Shown here piece by piece: positions 34,240 through 42,570 of a stretch of 64,000 nucleotides of DNA. The translations under genes and the position numbers were made by a program. The notes below the pieces were generated by a model. The model saw only the letters and a program-made list of their open reading frames with translations, searched no databases and was not told the DNA's origin. The first letter of the stretch is position 1; every line of letters starts with the position of its first letter. Origin of the DNA: Flemingiibacterium sp964603455 (GTDB lineage: Bacteria > Bacillota > Clostridia > Oscillospirales > CAG-272); assembly GCA_964603455.1 (NCBI GenBank), contig CAZRVL010000002.1:1-64000 (forward strand), written 5' to 3'.

Positions 34240-36444
34240 ATGTCTATTATATTTGACAGCGAAAAGAAAATTTTTAAGCTTGATACTCCTTCTTCAAGCT
34301 ATCTGCTTAAGATCAGTCCTGCCGGCTATCTTTTACACCTTTACTATGGTGCATATGTACCGGACATCGATCTCGATTATCTCAGAAACGGACTTCACAA
34401 TGCGTCATTCAGTGCAAATGTAGCAGAGCCTGAAGAAAATGGTCTCACGCTTGATACAGCACCGCTCGAATATTCCTGCAACGGTATCAGCGATTTCCGC
34501 ATTTCCGCATTACAGGTAAGAGGCAAGAACGGAAACGCTTCGACCGACATACGCTATAAGTCTCATCGCATATATTCCGGAAAGCCTGCTCTCGAAGGAC
34601 TTCCGGCATCCTATGCAAATACCGATGACGAAGCGGATACACTTGAAATAACCTGCTGTGATGATCTCACCGGAGCAGAGGTAACTCTCATATATACTGC
34701 TTTCACAAAGCTTGATGCCATCGCACGCAGTACAAGAATAGAAAACAAAGGAAATGTTCCCTTTGAGCTTGAAAGAGCATTCTCGGTATGCGTTGATTTC
34801 TATGGATATGATTTTGAGCTTCTCAGTCTCCAGGGTCGTTGGGCTAAAGAACGCACTCTCGTAAAGCGTCCGCTCGAACACGGCATTCAGGGCATACACT
34901 CAAAGCGCGGCTCGTCCAGCCACAACAACAATCCGTTTATTGCTCTTGCAAGAAACGGCTACACCGAGGAATCTGGTGAAGTATACGGCTTCTCGCTGGT
35001 ATATTCCGGCAACTTCTCGGCAGAAGCTGAGGTAGACTGCATGGATTCCACCCGTGTTATCATGGGTATCAACCACGAGGACTTCAAATGGAGACTCGAA
35101 GAAGGAGAGACGTTCACAGCACCTGAGGTCGTAATGGTATATTCTGACGGCGGTGTCGGCAAAATGAGCCGTACATATCACAAGCTTTACAGAAACAATC
35201 TCTGCCGCGGCGAATGGAAGACCAAAAAGCGTCCGATACTCGTAAATAACTGGGAAGGCACATACTTTGATTTCGATGACAACAAGCTTGTCGCTATAGC
35301 AAAGGATGCCGCAGAGCTCGGTATCGAAATGCTCGTAATGGATGACGGTTGGTTCGGTGTCAGAAATTCTGACAACTGCTCGCTCGGAGACTGGTTCGTG
35401 AACGAAAAGAAGCTCAACGGTGGTATAAAGAGCCTTGTTGACAGAGTAAATGCCCTCGGACTCAAATTCGGTATTTGGTTTGAGCCTGAGATGATCTCGC
35501 CCGACAGCGATCTCTACAGAGCACATCCCGATTGGTGTCTGCACGTTGACGGACGCGGACGTTCCATCGGCCGCAGACAGTATGTACTCGATATGTCGAG
35601 AAAGGATGTCCGCGACAATATATTCGATCAGATGTATGCTGTTCTTTCAAGCGCAAACATCGAATATGTAAAGTGGGATTTCAACCGAAATCTGACCGAG
35701 GTAGGCAGCGCACTGCTTCCGCCGGAACGTCAGGGAGAGGTCGCTCACAGATATATGCTTGGAGTATATGAGCTGCTCGAAAGACTGCTCACAGCTTTCC
35801 CGAAGCTGCTTCTCGAAGGCTGCTCCGGAGGCGGAGGACGTTTCGATGCCGGAATGCTCTACTACAGCCCACAAATCTGGACTTCGGATGACACAGATGC
35901 TATCGAGCGTCTTGAAATACAGTACGGCACATCAATAGTATATCCCACATCGAGTATGTCGGCTCATGTATCTGCATCGCCCAACCATCAGACCGGTCGT
36001 TCTTCGAGCTTCAAGACTCGCGGAGATGTAGCTATGGCAGGTGCATTCGGCTATGAGCTCGATCTCACAAAACTGACTGATGAAGAGCGCGAGCTCGTTA
36101 GAAAGCAGGTGGCGGATTATCACAAATATTATGATCTCATTCAGAACGGTGACTACTATCGTCTGATAAACCCGACAGAGGATGTCAAGAACATCACCTC
36201 TGCGGCAGCATGGGAATCGGTATCGGCTGATAAAAAGGAAGTTCTTCTCACATACGTTGTCATGAGAACTCATGTATCCGTAAGTCGCTACATCCGTCTG
36301 CGCGGTCTCGATCCCAATACGATCTACGTTGACGAAGCTACCGGACGCAAATATTCCGGTGCGCTTCTGATGAATGCGGGACTTAACCTCACATCGAGCT
36401 GGAAAGACGGCGAGAGCAGAGTTTGGCACTTTATCGCAGAATAA
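34240..36444 (+). CDS. GH36 alpha-galactosidase
   Basis: 734 residues, the common length for tetrameric GH36 enzymes. N-terminal beta-supersandwich, then the barrel with RPILVNNWEGTYFDF, MLVMDDGWFG, the nucleophile motif YVKWDFNRN (Asp480) and the acid/base in WTSDDTDAIERL (Asp550). The 70-residue spacing between the two Asp equals that in Geobacillus AgaA. No signal peptide, so cytoplasmic hydrolysis of raffinose- or melibiose-type sugars is likely. ATG at 34240 follows GGAGAGAAAT; an ATG at 34228 precedes that site. Monocistronic, with its own consensus promoter and terminator and no adjacent regulator. Confidence 0.95.
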   Translation: MSIIFDSEKKIFKLDTPSSSYLLKISPAGYLLHLYYGAYVPDIDLDYLRNGLHNASFSANVAEPEENGLTLDTAPLEYSCNGISDFRISALQVRGKNGNASTDIRYKSHRIYSGKPALEGLPASYANTDDEADTLEITCCDDLTGAEVTLIYTAFTKLDAIARSTRIENKGNVPFELERAFSVCVDFYGYDFELLSLQGRWAKERTLVKRPLEHGIQGIHSKRGSSSHNNNPFIALARNGYTEESGEVYGFSLVYSGNFSAEAEVDCMDSTRVIMGINHEDFKWRLEEGETFTAPEVVMVYSDGGVGKMSRTYHKLYRNNLCRGEWKTKKRPILVNNWEGTYFDFDDNKLVAIAKDAAELGIEMLVMDDGWFGVRNSDNCSLGDWFVNEKKLNGGIKSLVDRVNALGLKFGIWFEPEMISPDSDLYRAHPDWCLHVDGRGRSIGRRQYVLDMSRKDVRDNIFDQMYAVLSSANIEYVKWDFNRNLTEVGSALLPPERQGEVAHRYMLGVYELLERLLTAFPKLLLEGCSGGGGRFDAGMLYYSPQIWTSDDTDAIERLEIQYGTSIVYPTSSMSAHVSASPNHQTGRSSSFKTRGDVAMAGAFGYELDLTKLTDEERELVRKQVADYHKYYDLIQNGDYYRLINPTEDVKNITSAAAWESVSADKKEVLLTYVVMRTHVSVSRYIRLRGLDPNTIYVDEATGRKYSGALLMNAGLNLTSSWKDGESRVWHFIAE

Positions 36445-36460
36445 TAATTTTAAAATATCG

Positions 36461-36495
36461 TGGGAGCATCGTCTCGGTGCTCCCATTTATCTTTT
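36461..36495 (+). terminator. Intrinsic terminator after GH36
   Basis: An 8-bp stem (36461-36468 with 36478-36485) followed by TTTATCTTTT. Confidence 0.75.
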
Positions 36496-36650
36496 GACAT
36501 TATTGATATTCAAATATTCATTCAATGATCTATATTATTAAAAATTTACTTTTCAACATAGATTTAACCAAGTCTATGTGCTATAATTATATAACAGACC
36601 TACTGAATAAAGCTTAAGATCGGGTCTGATAAATTCAATGGAGTATATCA

Positions 36651-37610
36651 ATGCGAACTCTGTATATAAAAGAAAATGATGCAGGTCAGCGTCTTGACAA
36701 ATTTCTTTCAAAGGCTGTCAAAGCTCTGCCGAAATCACTAATGTACAAATCGATACGTACAAAAAAGATAAAGGTAAATCGGAAACGCACCGAGATAAGC
36801 TATATCCTTCAGCCTGGTGATACTGTAGAATTGTTTCTCGCCGAGGAATTTTTCGAATCAAATGCCGCAGAACAATCCTTCATGCGTCTGACTCCGCACC
36901 TTGATATAATATATGAAGACGATAATATAATTTTGCTCGAAAAGCAGCCGGGAATGATAGTTCATTCGGATGATGAAGAAGAGGTAAACACTCTTATATC
37001 TCACGTAAAGGCATATCTCTATCGAAAAGGAGAATATGATCCGCATGAAGAACAGTCATTCGCTCCTGCACTTTGCAATCGTATAGACCGAAATACAGGC
37101 GGTATCGTCATTGCGGCAAAAAACGCGATGGCATTGCGTGTGATGAACGAAAAGATCCGAAATGATGAGCTGTCAAAGTTCTATCTTGCCGCTGTTCATG
37201 GAAAATTGCCGCGAAAGTCGGACACGCTTCACGGGTATCTCAAAAAGAATGCCGATGATAATATCGTTGATATAATCTCATCTTCTCGTCCCGGCTATAA
37301 GGAGATAATCACAAAATATCGTGTTGTTGATGAAAAGCGTGATCTATCACTCGTTGAAGTCGAGCTTGTGACCGGACGCACTCATCAGATACGTGCTCAT
37401 TTTTCGTCTATCGGTCATCCTCTGCTCGGCGATGGCAAATACGGCATAAATCGCGAGGACAAAAAGCTCGGCTACAAATTCCAGGCACTGTACGCATACC
37501 GCCTTGTTTTTAAATTCAAGCCCGGTGAAAAGACCGAGCTCGACTATCTAAACGGCAGAAGCTACGAAGCCGACAAATCAAAAATCTGGTTTTTAAAGGA
37601 ATTCATCTGA
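36651..37610 (+). CDS. RluA family pseudouridine synthase
   Basis: 319 residues: N-terminal S4 RNA-binding domain (GQRLDKFLSKAVKALPKSLMYK) and catalytic domain with CNRIDRNTGGIVIAAKN, where the Asp after RI is the nucleophile, and VTGRTHQIRAHFSSIGHPLLGD. It modifies a uridine in rRNA or tRNA; the target cannot be told within RluC/RluD. GGAG precedes the ATG. The MBL gene begins two bases after the stop, so they are coupled. Confidence 0.93.
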   Translation: MRTLYIKENDAGQRLDKFLSKAVKALPKSLMYKSIRTKKIKVNRKRTEISYILQPGDTVELFLAEEFFESNAAEQSFMRLTPHLDIIYEDDNIILLEKQPGMIVHSDDEEEVNTLISHVKAYLYRKGEYDPHEEQSFAPALCNRIDRNTGGIVIAAKNAMALRVMNEKIRNDELSKFYLAAVHGKLPRKSDTLHGYLKKNADDNIVDIISSSRPGYKEIITKYRVVDEKRDLSLVEVELVTGRTHQIRAHFSSIGHPLLGDGKYGINREDKKLGYKFQALYAYRLVFKFKPGEKTELDYLNGRSYEADKSKIWFLKEFI

Positions 37611-37611
37611 A

Positions 37612-38388
37612 ATGAAGGTCACTTTTTTAGCCAGCGACTGCTGGAATCCCGAGCCGGGCAACGATGCCTCGGGAATACTTGTAAATCGAAAATATCTGTT
37701 CGACACAGGTTATGATCTGATCGGGAATTTGAAATCCGCCGGAGTTGAGCCTAATGAGATCGAGCATCTGTTCTTTACTCATATGCACCACGACCACTAT
37801 ATCGCGCTGCCGCAGCTGTTATATTGGTATCTACAGACCGGAAAAAAACTTTCAAAACTGCATATATACGGTCCGAAAAAAGCAGTAGAAAAAATAGTCG
37901 ATTCAGCACTTGAATTTCTTCAGGTCGGAGAGGACAGACCTTTCTACAATGAAGCTAGTCATCCGACAGTACATGAGATCGAGCCTGGCGACATGATAGA
38001 GCTTTCGGACATTGAGATAGATACGGGAGCATCTCTCCATCCAATCGACTGCATATGCTACAGACTCGAAGAACGAACGAGCAAAAAAGTCCTCGGCATA
38101 ACCGGAGACACATTTTACCGCGAAAATATTCCACAGACTCTCCATGACTGCGATATTTTAATACATGAGACCGCGCTTGCAGACTGTCGCTCGGATATAA
38201 ACAATCCGCCTCCGTCACTGCATTCAAGCATTGACATATCTTTGCTCACTGCTCGTGAATCGCGTTCAAAACGCCTTTTCGTGATACATTTTCCAAAATC
38301 AAAGGCAAAGGATGTTTTAAGCACCGCTTCGAGTCTTTCGGATATCGAGGTCGTTTACCCCGAAAGATTTATCGAATATGAAGTATGA
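37612..38388 (+). CDS. MBL-fold metallohydrolase (RNase Z-like family)
   Basis: 258 residues. The zinc motif THMHHDHY appears at about 57-64 (HxHxDH type), with later metal ligands around GITGDTFY and LFVIHFPKSK. The family includes RNase Z and phosphodiesterases. The position after a pseudouridine synthase suggests an RNA-linked role, but the substrate is not known. Confidence 0.85.
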   Translation: MKVTFLASDCWNPEPGNDASGILVNRKYLFDTGYDLIGNLKSAGVEPNEIEHLFFTHMHHDHYIALPQLLYWYLQTGKKLSKLHIYGPKKAVEKIVDSALEFLQVGEDRPFYNEASHPTVHEIEPGDMIELSDIEIDTGASLHPIDCICYRLEERTSKKVLGITGDTFYRENIPQTLHDCDILIHETALADCRSDINNPPPSLHSSIDISLLTARESRSKRLFVIHFPKSKAKDVLSTASSLSDIEVVYPERFIEYEV

Positions 38389-38432
38389 TAAATCTTAATA
38401 TACCAAAAAGTAAGCTGTGATCGATATTTTCA

Positions 38433-38464
38433 AAGCATACCGTCTTAAAAGAAACGGTATGCTT
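38433..38464 (+). terminator. Hairpin after the MBL gene
   Basis: An 11-bp perfect stem (38433-38443 with 38454-38464, 10-nt loop); the following sequence is AT-rich but without a clean U-run. Confidence 0.65.
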
Positions 38465-38562
38465 AATTTATATTATTCGCGAACAGTTTTTACAAATATC
38501 ACTCTCTGAGTTCACAATAGTATGGTATAATTTCAAAGCAAGTCTATTCAGAGGTATTGATA

Positions 38563-40617
38563 GTGAAAAATAAATTTGATATACTTAATAAGATCTCATC
38601 AGCTTCGTTCAAGTCGATGCTGATGCTAATTACATTTATATCTTTATTTTTAAATTTCGTTCTTGAACTGCTCGGTAGGCATTCATTTATAAATGCTCTG
38701 CGCTTTCCGTTCGAACATCCAGTGATGTTTCTTTATAACTCACTCATAATATTGTTTACGCTGTCATTTTGTTTGATATTGAAAAAGCGTTTGACCGCTT
38801 TGTTTTTATTGATAGCTGTATGGTTAGGACTCGGAGTCACAAATTTCATACTGCTCGGATACCGTTCTTCACCGCTTTCGGCAATAGATTTTACCATTGT
38901 AAAAAGTGCGGTCGGACTTTTCACATTATATCTGAGCATTTGGCAGATAACTCTTATTGCCGCCGCTATTCTGCTCTTTATCGTTCTTATGGTATTTCTT
39001 GTGATCAAATGTCCAAAATCGCGGGTAATATATCATAGATCTCTCACTCTGTCGGCAATACTTGCATTTTCGCTTTTTATCGCAAATATTTTTGCTATAA
39101 AGATAGATGCGGTAGATTACGGAAATCTTGAGCTTGCAGATGCCTACGGAAATTACGGCTTTGCCTACTGCTTTACAAGAAGTCTGCTGTCCCAAGGGAT
39201 CAAACGACCGGATGATTACAGTAGCGATGCACTCAATGCACTCAAAGATTCACTCGCCGAAGATGAGCTTACCGAAGTCCCCGAAACACTTCCGGAAGCT
39301 TTGGAAAACAACGAAGAAACCATAAAGCCGAATATAATATTCGTTCAGCTTGAATCGTTTTTCGATCTGCGACGTGTGAATTGGATAGAGACCTCTGAGG
39401 AGGTAACTCCGAATTTCAATCGCTTGAAGGATGGCATATCAGGTTATGTGAAAATGGAAAATATCGGAGGCGGAACGGCAAATTCGGAATTTGAGATATT
39501 GACCGGAATGGATCTCGATCACTTCGGCTTCGGTGAATACCCTTATACAACGATACTCAGCAGCCATCCGTGCGAGAGCATAGCATATGATCTCAAAGCC
39601 GAGGGCTATTCGACTCATGCACTCCATAATCATACCGCGACATTTTACAACCGTCATCTTGTATACGCTAATCTCGGCTTCGACAGCTTTACGCCGGCTG
39701 AGCTTATGAATGGACTGACCTACAATCCGCTCGGTTGGGAACGCGACGAGATATTGACAGATGAGATAATATCCGCACTTGATTCGAGTAATGAAAGTGA
39801 TTTTGTATTCGCGGTCACGGTACAAGGACACGGTAAATATCCCGAAGAGCTTCCTGATGCGGTCGATAACTATCCGGACTACGACCTTGAATACGATGAT
39901 AACGATTTTATAACTGTGTCCGGATGTGATGATGAAAAGCGACTGGCACAATTTACATATTATGCAAATCAGCTGCATGAAACGGATGAGTTCATCGGAG
40001 AGCTGATCGCGGAACTTGAAGCACGTGACGAACCATGTGTCGTAGTATTTTACGGTGATCATCTCCCGGCTATCGCACTTGAAGATAATGAGCTTGACGG
40101 AACATTGTTCGATACGGATTACGCAGTCTGGACGAACACAGAGCTGTTTTCGGATATAACCGAAAATAAGGATTTCGAAGCATATATGCTTTCGGCATAT
40201 ATTTTGAATATCTGCAATATCGACGGCGGCGACATTTCAAAGCTACACCAAAGCGAACTGAATTCAGGTGAGGATCGCAACGATGAACTGAAAATACTGG
40301 AATATTCTCAGCTTTATGACCCGGACAAATCCCCTGCATACGAAACGGTCGATATGAGCTTCGGAACACATGAGCTTTCGGTTACGAAATTTACACGTTC
40401 GGAAAACAAAATATATATTTACGGAAGCGGATTCACGGAAAATTGCCTTGTTGAGATCGGCGGAGCTTTGAAAAATACGGTATTCATTTCACCGGAGAAC
40501 ATATATGTGGAAAACATATATTTCAATGACAAACCTGTCCGCGTGGTCTGGGCTGCCGAGGATAAGACAGAGCTTGCAGCTGTAACTATAAGTGCATCGG
40601 ACGAGTATTTCGAATGA
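38563..40617 (+). CDS. LtaS-like membrane sulfatase (phosphoglycerol transferase family)
   Basis: 684 residues. Five membrane helices in the first about 190 residues, then an extracellular sulfatase/alkaline-phosphatase fold: NIIFVQLESFFDLR (metal Glu), GGGTANSEFEILTG with probable catalytic Thr305, YNRHLVYANLGFDSF, and VVFYGDHLP (metal Asp-His). LtaS enzymes polymerise glycerol phosphate on lipoteichoic acid or modify glycans. The last about 110 residues form an extra beta-rich domain after the sulfatase fold. A GTG at 38563 is used because AGAGG lies 9 nt upstream; a TTG at 38557 is too near. Confidence 0.88.
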   Translation: MKNKFDILNKISSASFKSMLMLITFISLFLNFVLELLGRHSFINALRFPFEHPVMFLYNSLIILFTLSFCLILKKRLTALFLLIAVWLGLGVTNFILLGYRSSPLSAIDFTIVKSAVGLFTLYLSIWQITLIAAAILLFIVLMVFLVIKCPKSRVIYHRSLTLSAILAFSLFIANIFAIKIDAVDYGNLELADAYGNYGFAYCFTRSLLSQGIKRPDDYSSDALNALKDSLAEDELTEVPETLPEALENNEETIKPNIIFVQLESFFDLRRVNWIETSEEVTPNFNRLKDGISGYVKMENIGGGTANSEFEILTGMDLDHFGFGEYPYTTILSSHPCESIAYDLKAEGYSTHALHNHTATFYNRHLVYANLGFDSFTPAELMNGLTYNPLGWERDEILTDEIISALDSSNESDFVFAVTVQGHGKYPEELPDAVDNYPDYDLEYDDNDFITVSGCDDEKRLAQFTYYANQLHETDEFIGELIAELEARDEPCVVVFYGDHLPAIALEDNELDGTLFDTDYAVWTNTELFSDITENKDFEAYMLSAYILNICNIDGGDISKLHQSELNSGEDRNDELKILEYSQLYDPDKSPAYETVDMSFGTHELSVTKFTRSENKIYIYGSGFTENCLVEIGGALKNTVFISPENIYVENIYFNDKPVRVVWAAEDKTELAAVTISASDEYFE

Positions 40618-40647
40618 ATATTGTCGAACGATGTCGAACGACTTTTC

Positions 40648-40676
40648 TTTACTTTTCGACAAATATGTGTTATAAT
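40648..40676 (+). promoter_or_regulatory. Promoter of the first DUF6514 gene, with TGTCGAACGA repeats
   Basis: TTTACT (40648-40653), 17-bp spacer, TATAAT (40671-40676). Directly upstream the 10-mer TGTCGAACGA occurs twice in tandem (40622-40631, 40632-40641), with an inverted TTCGACA at 40655-40661 between the boxes. The boxes and spacer closely resemble the promoter of the paralog at 54423-54451. Confidence 0.75.
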
Positions 40677-40743
40677 ATTTATAGCCGATACAGCTTCGGC
40701 AGAGCCTAATGGCAATAAAAATATTTTCACATATGAATCGAGG

Positions 40744-41058
40744 TTGATCACCATTTATTCACCAACAGACCGTCCGATCGAATACTCAACTTTTTTTTCG
40801 CGCAAGATGATAAATAACGACACAATCCTGACCGTCCGCGCAGATATGCAGCCGTTTTTGAATGAACACCGCTGCGGTTACTGCATAACGGTTCAACTCG
40901 AACGGGACGACATTGTGGAATACGAACAGATCAATGATTTTACAGACGATAAAAAAACAGCTGAAAAATTTTTTGATATGCTCACGATCTGCAATATATT
41001 TCCGTGTCATCTAAAGCGCGCCGCCGAAGATTTTTCGACGATATTTTCAAAAGAATGA
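40744..41058 (+). CDS. DUF6514-like small protein (paralog A), non-ATG start
   Basis: About 104 residues, paralogous to 54502-54801: both share a YS/FSRKM/K element, then D.T.D...AEK.F..L, and the end NIFPCHL/NVYPCHL followed by AEDF. The function is unknown; the family is common in Clostridia. The only in-frame ATG (40621) lies upstream of the promoter and cannot be used, so the start is TTG (40744) or ATT (40753), the latter 9 nt after GAGG. Transcribed from its own promoter, which resembles that of paralog B. Confidence 0.7.
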   Translation: MITIYSPTDRPIEYSTFFSRKMINNDTILTVRADMQPFLNEHRCGYCITVQLERDDIVEYEQINDFTDDKKTAEKFFDMLTICNIFPCHLKRAAEDFSTIFSKE

Positions 41059-41065
41059 TCAAAAG

Positions 41066-41110
41066 CAAAGAAGCACAGCTAAAATTTATGCTGTGCTTCT
41101 TTGTTTTTTA
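41066..41110. terminator. Bidirectional intrinsic terminator
   Basis: A 14-bp perfect stem (41066-41079 with 41090-41103) followed by TTTTTT, between the convergent DUF6514 and exonuclease genes. Confidence 0.88.
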
Positions 41111-41114
41111 CGTA

Positions 41115-42467
41115 TCAAGCTCGATTTTTTGACCTATCTCTGAGTGCGTGATATACCCCGACCGTCACATTTGCATCCGCAAGTGCGCGGTGTGCCTGAG
41201 GCTGCGGAACATCGAGTTGCTTTGCAAGTGCTTCCAGTCCGAGTCCGTCAAGCTTCAGCTTATCTTTGAATTTTTTCGAAAATCTATATGTATCAAAATA
41301 TTGATTTGTCAGAGCGATACCCTCTCGTCTTGCATCACGCTCAAGATATATCAGATCCGAATCCTTTATACCGTGTCCGACTATTATATGATCTCCGATA
41401 AATTCGCAAAAGCGCCTGACGACCTCTCTTGCCGGCGGTTTGTCTTCAACCATTTCATCGGTTATACCGGTAAGCTCAACTACCGTTGGAGTTATCCTTC
41501 GTCCCGGATTGCAAAGCTCGGAAAATGTCTCGACAACAACACCGTTTTCCACCTTGACCGCTCCGATCTCGGTAATTTCCGGCGGAAGATCACCACTTCC
41601 GACTCCGAGCGAACCACTGGTCTCAAAATCAAATGCCACAAAGCTGTCAAAATTAGGTTCTCGCCGTTCTGTAGGTCGCCCGGGAATACCATTTTCCAGT
41701 ATTTCAAAATCCGCGCCCATTAGATCGATCTGATCTATTATACGCTCGACATCTATCGCTCTTCCGCTTATCCTTACTGTCTTATATCCTATAACATTGT
41801 CATCACGATGCAGGATCGGCTGAATACCGGAAAGCATATCAAGCCTTTTCTTATATTCGAGAACATTATCGATATTCAATGTTTCCAAATATTTTAATAT
41901 CAGTGCAGACGAATTTTCTTCTTTCCGAAAAGCTGCAATATTCGCCGCCGAATCATTTATTTTATGCTTTATTTCACCGCGGCATTTTTTTAAGGACATA
42001 CTCTGCATATCCCAACGTTCATCCCAGAATGCAATACTTGAAATAATCATTTTCCCGATCTCGCCAAGTTCTGCCGCAACAGAATTCGCATAATTCATAA
42101 GATCACGGCGGCGTTCCTTTTTTAACTCCTCGCTTCGGTATTCGAGAAATTCCTGAACAAGCTCATGCGGATGATCAAGCATATGAAGCAGCTCAGCGAC
42201 CTGTCTCTCGGCAGCTATCACAGATTCAAGTGCGATCTTCCCTTTGGCATTTTTCCGTCTCGTATGGAGTACAGCCATAGTCCTTTCAAGCGATGCTCTG
42301 ATCTGATTTAAATAGCTTCTGTCTTTTTTGGCTTCCGCATTTGTGTCTACAATATATATAATGTCTCCGAAGCGTTCAAGCTCCTCGGTAAGCGTTTTTT
42401 TCACTTCATCATAATTGACTATCCTCGTCACAGCTTCTTCCTGAGGTGTCAGCTCGATCTGTTTCAT
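41115..42467 (-). CDS. DnaQ-type 3'-5' exonuclease fused to a DUF1351-like domain
   Basis: 450 residues. The C-terminal 175 residues are a DEDDh exonuclease: FVAFDFETSG (Asp280, Glu282), NPGRRITPTVVELTGITDEM, VGHGIKDSDL (Asp371) and AHRALADANVT (His426, Asp431). The N-terminal 250 residues are helical and charged (YDEVKKTLTEELERFGDIIY; KKDRSYLNQIRASLERTMAV; LDHPHELVQEFLEY), similar to DUF1351-type proteins that accompany phage recombinases. The join, with a short linker near residue 265, is unusual. It could proofread or repair DNA. No phage genes surround it. The exonuclease part is certain; the N-terminal similarity is by eye. Confidence 0.85.
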   Translation of the reverse strand: MKQIELTPQEEAVTRIVNYDEVKKTLTEELERFGDIIYIVDTNAEAKKDRSYLNQIRASLERTMAVLHTRRKNAKGKIALESVIAAERQVAELLHMLDHPHELVQEFLEYRSEELKKERRRDLMNYANSVAAELGEIGKMIISSIAFWDERWDMQSMSLKKCRGEIKHKINDSAANIAAFRKEENSSALILKYLETLNIDNVLEYKKRLDMLSGIQPILHRDDNVIGYKTVRISGRAIDVERIIDQIDLMGADFEILENGIPGRPTERREPNFDSFVAFDFETSGSLGVGSGDLPPEITEIGAVKVENGVVVETFSELCNPGRRITPTVVELTGITDEMVEDKPPAREVVRRFCEFIGDHIIVGHGIKDSDLIYLERDARREGIALTNQYFDTYRFSKKFKDKLKLDGLGLEALAKQLDVPQPQAHRALADANVTVGVYHALRDRSKNRA

Positions 42468-42570
42468 CTTCTCACATCCTGATAAATTTTACATATGACA
42501 TATTCTCAAAAAATTCGAACACATCTTTTTTATTATACCATATCCGTGGGAAGTTTGCAATAGGAATATG

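Noticed and set aside
34900..35544. 214-codon minus-strand frame inside the GH36 gene
   Set aside because: Shadow of a gene whose active-site residues and promoter are clear.
40622..40661. LexA (SOS) box in the TGTCGAACGA repeats
   Set aside because: The Firmicute LexA site needs GAAC-N4-GTTC; the copies here are direct repeats and do not form it.
41115..42467. Prophage fragment suggested by the DUF1351-like domain
   Set aside because: No integrase, capsid, lysis or regulator genes nearby, and the gene is flanked by host-type genes and terminators.
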